Assembly (NCBI RefSeq): GCF_052065695.1
Contig: NZ_JBQHTM010000030.1
Coordinates: forward strand, 1 to 43,908
Source: Intestinimonas sp052065695
GTDB taxonomy: Bacteria; Bacillota; Clostridia; Oscillospirales; Oscillospiraceae
DNA length: 43,908 nt
Direction of reading: 5' to 3'
Below the pieces are notes generated by a model. The model did no database searches. It saw only the letters and a list, made by a program, of their open reading frames with translations, and was not told the origin of the DNA. The position numbers and the translations under genes were made by a program. Below are positions 41,382-43,908 of this stretch, one piece after another (position 1 is the stretch's first letter; the number at the start of each line of letters is the position of its first letter).

Positions 41382-42680
41382 ATGGAAACCATGAAATATA
41401 GCGACACCGCGTTTCCCATACATCTGGACCCCGGCCAGGTGGTGGCGGAGCTCCATGCCAACGCGGTGGATCTCCCCAAGCGGACGGTGCGGGAGCACAT
41501 CGAGTACGCCCTGGACCACCCCATCGGCGCCGGCCCCATCGAGGAGGCTGTGCAGGCCGGGGACAAGGTGTGCATCATCATCTCCGACGTGACCCGGCGC
41601 TGGCAGCAGCCCAGCACCTACCTACCCATCCTGGTGGAACGGCTCAACCGGGCCGGCATTCCCGACAAGGACATCCTCATCCTCTGCGCCACCGGTACCC
41701 ACCGGCGGCAGACCGAGGAGGAGCACATCTCCCTGGCGGGGGAGGACCTCTACCGCCGCATTCGGTTCATCGACCACCAGTGCGACGACAAGGAGCACCT
41801 TACCTATATGGGCACCACCAGCCGGGGTACGCCGGTGTGGCTGGACAGCTATGCCATGGCCTGCGACAAGCTCATCCTCACCGGCGGCGTGGTCTATCAC
41901 TTCCTGGCCGGCTTCGGCGGCGGCCGGAAATCCATCGTCCCCGGCATCGCCGGCCGGGAGACCATCAACACCAACCACAACAACGCCCTGAATCCCGGCC
42001 TGGGCAGTGGCTCTAACCCCCGGGTCTGCAACGGCAACATGGGGGAGGACAACCCCTTCCACACCGACCTCATGGAGTGTGCCGCTTTTGCCAAGCCCGC
42101 CTACCTGCTCAACGTCATCGTGGATGACGATTACCAGATCGTGGGTGCCTTCGCCGGTGACTGGCGGGAGGCCCACAGGGAGGCGGCCAAGGTGGTGGAA
42201 CAGCTGGACGGCGTGTCCATCCCCCACCGCACTCCTCTGGTCATCTCCAGCGCGGGGGGCTATCCCAAGGACATCAACCTCTACCAGACCTCCAAGACTC
42301 TGGCCAACGCCCTGGCCGCCGCCGCCCCGGGCGGCACCATGATCCTGCTCTCCCAGTGCCGGGAGGGCTTCGGCGACCCGGACTGTGAGGCCCAGATCTG
42401 CAACTATGACACTATGGAGGAGCGGGAAAAGGCCCTCCGGGCCGACTTCTCCATCGGCGGCTTCATTGGCTTCCTCTTCGCCGAGACGGCGGAGCACTAC
42501 CACCTGATCCTGGTCACCGATCTCCCAGCCGAGCGATTCGGGCGCACCAAGATCCAGGTGGCCCGGACCCTGGATAAAGCCCTGGAGCTGGCCGCCCGGT
42601 GCAACGGCGGCAGTCTGGCAGGGGTGGAGACCACCCTCATGCCTCACGGCGGCAGTACCGTCCCCCTGCCCCAGGCGTAA
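41382..42680 (+). CDS. LarA-family nickel-pincer racemase/epimerase-like protein
   Basis: A 432-residue protein of the lactate racemase (LarA) family. Residues matching known LarA ligands are visible: His in CATGTHRRQTEEEH, His and Lys in VYHFLAGFGGGRKSIVPGI, and NTNHNNALNPG. LarA enzymes carry a nickel-pincer nucleotide on the Lys and racemise or epimerise 2-hydroxy acids; many homologues have other substrates. The LarB/LarC/LarE cofactor genes are not in the window. The ATG at 41382 has only a weak AAGG upstream; ATG at 41391 is an alternative. Monocistronic. Confidence 0.85.
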   Translation: METMKYSDTAFPIHLDPGQVVAELHANAVDLPKRTVREHIEYALDHPIGAGPIEEAVQAGDKVCIIISDVTRRWQQPSTYLPILVERLNRAGIPDKDILILCATGTHRRQTEEEHISLAGEDLYRRIRFIDHQCDDKEHLTYMGTTSRGTPVWLDSYAMACDKLILTGGVVYHFLAGFGGGRKSIVPGIAGRETINTNHNNALNPGLGSGSNPRVCNGNMGEDNPFHTDLMECAAFAKPAYLLNVIVDDDYQIVGAFAGDWREAHREAAKVVEQLDGVSIPHRTPLVISSAGGYPKDINLYQTSKTLANALAAAAPGGTMILLSQCREGFGDPDCEAQICNYDTMEEREKALRADFSIGGFIGFLFAETAEHYHLILVTDLPAERFGRTKIQVARTLDKALELAARCNGGSLAGVETTLMPHGGSTVPLPQA

Positions 42681-42694
42681 TGAGTTGAACACAG

Positions 42695-42728
42695 AAAAAA
42701 TGGCCGCGGTCCGCGGCCATTTTTTTTT
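42695..42728 (+). terminator. Terminator of the LarA-family gene
   Basis: A GC-rich palindrome (42695-42709 with 42711-42725) with a minimal loop, A run before and eight T after. Confidence 0.85.
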
Positions 42729-42787
42729 GCCCAACGCACGAACCCCCCCCTGCTCCGTCGTTATATCAGTAGAAAGGAGGTGGAGCG

Positions 42788-43279
42788 GTGGAACAACTGA
42801 CCGTGGGCCGGACCCTGGTGGCCCGGGCGGTGGAGCAGTACGGCTCCATGGTGCTGCGGCTGGCCTTCCAGCGGCTCAAAAGCCAGGCCGATGCCGAGGA
42901 TGTAGGCCAGGAGGTCTTTCTCGCCCTGCTGAGGGAGCGTGTCTTTCAGGATGAGGACCATCTGAAGCGGTGGCTGGTCCGGGTGACCCTCCACAGGTGC
43001 GAGGACCTGCGCCGGTCCGCCTGGCGGCGGCGGACGGTCCCGCTGGAGGAGCGGACGGCCTGGGCTGCCTTTACCCCGGAAGAGACGGCCTGCCTGGAGG
43101 AGCTGTGGTCCCTGAAGCCCAGGGACCGGGATGTGATCTATCTCCACTACTATGAAGGCTACACCATCGCCGAGATGGCGGAGCTGCTGGGGGAGAACCC
43201 CAATACGGTGAGCGCCCGTCTGGGCCGGGCCAGAAAGAAGCTCAGGTTATTGCTGGAGGAGGGAATGTGCCATGGCTGA
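42788..43279 (+). CDS. ECF-type RNA polymerase sigma factor
   Basis: A 163-residue sigma factor with region 2 (QYGSMVLRLAFQRLKSQADAEDVGQEVFLALL, HLKRWLVRVTLHRCEDLRR) and region 4 (LKPRDRDVIYLHYYEGYTIAEMAELLGENPNTVSARLGRARKKLR). The start is GTG at 42788, 7 bases after AAAGGAGG. It overlaps the next gene by 8 bases, the same as the pair at 18194-19670. An ACGAAC then N16 then TTATAT upstream (about 42739-42766) could be its promoter, but this is weak. Confidence 0.92.
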   Translation: MEQLTVGRTLVARAVEQYGSMVLRLAFQRLKSQADAEDVGQEVFLALLRERVFQDEDHLKRWLVRVTLHRCEDLRRSAWRRRTVPLEERTAWAAFTPEETACLEELWSLKPRDRDVIYLHYYEGYTIAEMAELLGENPNTVSARLGRARKKLRLLLEEGMCHG

Positions 43280-43814
43280 GGGATATTTTGACGCAATGGA
43301 CAAGGTAAAGGCCACGGAGGACTGGACCGCCCGCACCCTGGCGGCCCTGGAAGAACAGGAGCGCCGGCCGGTCCGGAGGCCCGGACGGATCGTTGCACGG
43401 CTGGCGGTGGCGGCGGCGGTGTGTGCCGTCCTGCTGGTCACTGCCATGGCGGCCTCCCCCGGCCTGCGGGCGGCCCTGCTGAACGCTCTGGGCAGCTTCG
43501 CCCCCTACGCCCAGGAGGTGGAGGGAGTGTCCGCTACGGAGGAGGGCATCGAGATCCGGGCGGTTTCCGCCCTCTCGGACGGCAACACCGTCCGGGTGTA
43601 TCTGGAGGTCCGGGACCAGACCGGGGACCGGCTGGGAGCAGGCACACAGCTGAGGATGATCATGGCAGAGCGTCCAGGGAGCGACTATCAGACCAGTACC
43701 ATGAGCGGCATCCTCCCGGTCACTTATGACTCCGAGACCGGGACCGGCCTGGCGCAGTTCGACTTCCATACCGATGGCGCCCCCTCCACTGGCGGCACCC
43801 TAGGGAATCTCTGA
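43272..43814 (+). pseudogene. DUF4179-type membrane protein, truncated at the window edge
   Basis: A 180-residue reading frame: cytoplasmic N-terminus (1-45), one membrane helix (about 46-66), and an extracytoplasmic domain starting ASPGLRAALLNALGSFAPYAQEVEG, as in DUF4179 proteins. It is coupled to the sigma gene. The frame stops shortly after TGGTLGNL, where the sequence changes into what looks like the end of an insertion sequence. Related proteins are longer (the other one here has 333 residues), so it is probably an interrupted gene. If the apparent element is an assembly artefact, the gene may be intact in the genome. Confidence 0.65.
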
Positions 43815-43908
43815 TTTAATCCGCACTACCATAAAGGCTCCGGATGTGGGATAATAACACTATCAACGCAATGGTGGTGTATGGGGATGAAGAAACAGGA
43901 AACATTTA
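43804..43908 (+). mobile_element. Left end of an IS5-like insertion sequence (partial)
   Basis: Immediately after CTAG (43800-43803) come GGAATCTCTGATTTAATCC, which resembles terminal inverted repeats of IS5-type elements, and a short leader with a GATAAT -10-like site. Then a frame opens with MGMKKQETF (ATG at 43881 or 43887), like the start of IS5-family transposases, cut by the window end. CTAG is a typical target for this group. The base composition is more AT-rich than the neighbouring genes. The identity is inferred from a short piece. Confidence 0.5.

Overview
The window looks like chromosomal DNA of a GC-rich, spore-forming, anaerobic Firmicute, most likely of the Oscillospiraceae (the Flavonifractor, Intestinimonas and Lawsonibacter neighbourhood; the genus is a guess). 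Reasons: a spoIIAA-spoIIAB-sigF operon, a T-box leader, a tandem glycine riboswitch, formate-tetrahydrofolate ligase, sigma factor/DUF4179-type pairs, Gram-positive ribosome binding sites and strong GC bias in third codon positions. I see no rRNA, tRNA, CRISPR array or prophage.

Region 1 (1-8170): sugar sensing and uptake. The tail of an AraC-type response regulator is followed by a YesM-type sensor kinase, a membrane-anchored sugar-binding protein, a second MglB-like lipoprotein, and then an mglB-mglA-mglC ABC importer. Region 2 (8207-12380): a eukaryote-type hexokinase, formate-tetrahydrofolate ligase and an ArsB/NhaD-type permease, probably one transcript ending in a bidirectional terminator. 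Region 3 (12397-19780): a secreted cell-wall amidase (-), a FeoA-FeoB fusion iron transporter with a Cys-rich partner peptide, a flavin/PPOX-fold protein (-), thiamine pyrophosphokinase, and a sigma factor/DUF4179 pair (-).

Region 4 (19787-28699): an aldehyde dehydrogenase (-), an AT-rich island, then a complete glycine cleavage operon (gcvT-gcvH-gcvPA-gcvPB-lpd) behind a promoter, a tandem glycine riboswitch and a terminator; after it a GluQ-type tRNA synthetase paralogue. With formate-tetrahydrofolate ligase, the glycine cleavage genes place much one-carbon metabolism in this window. Region 5 (28700-32626): two nearly identical NhaC-type antiporter genes in tandem, each with its own leader and terminator.

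Region 6 (32700-39104): a strong promoter and T-box leader in front of a YcxB-like protein, valyl-tRNA synthetase and a diguanylate cyclase with an NTF2-like sensor domain; a palindromic terminator then abuts the spoIIA (sigF) operon. Region 7 (39105-43908): an intergenic palindromic repeat, a small hypothetical gene, a GtrB/GtrA-like pair, a LarA-family protein, and a second sigma/DUF4179 pair. The DUF4179 gene appears broken at the right edge by the end of an insertion sequence, which may be why the contig stops there.

The most unusual points are the T-box/valS/diguanylate cyclase arrangement beside sigF, the kinase with two sugar-binding proteins in front of mgl, the bacterial hexokinase, the 17-G tract between mglB and mglA, and the duplicated antiporters with a conserved leader.
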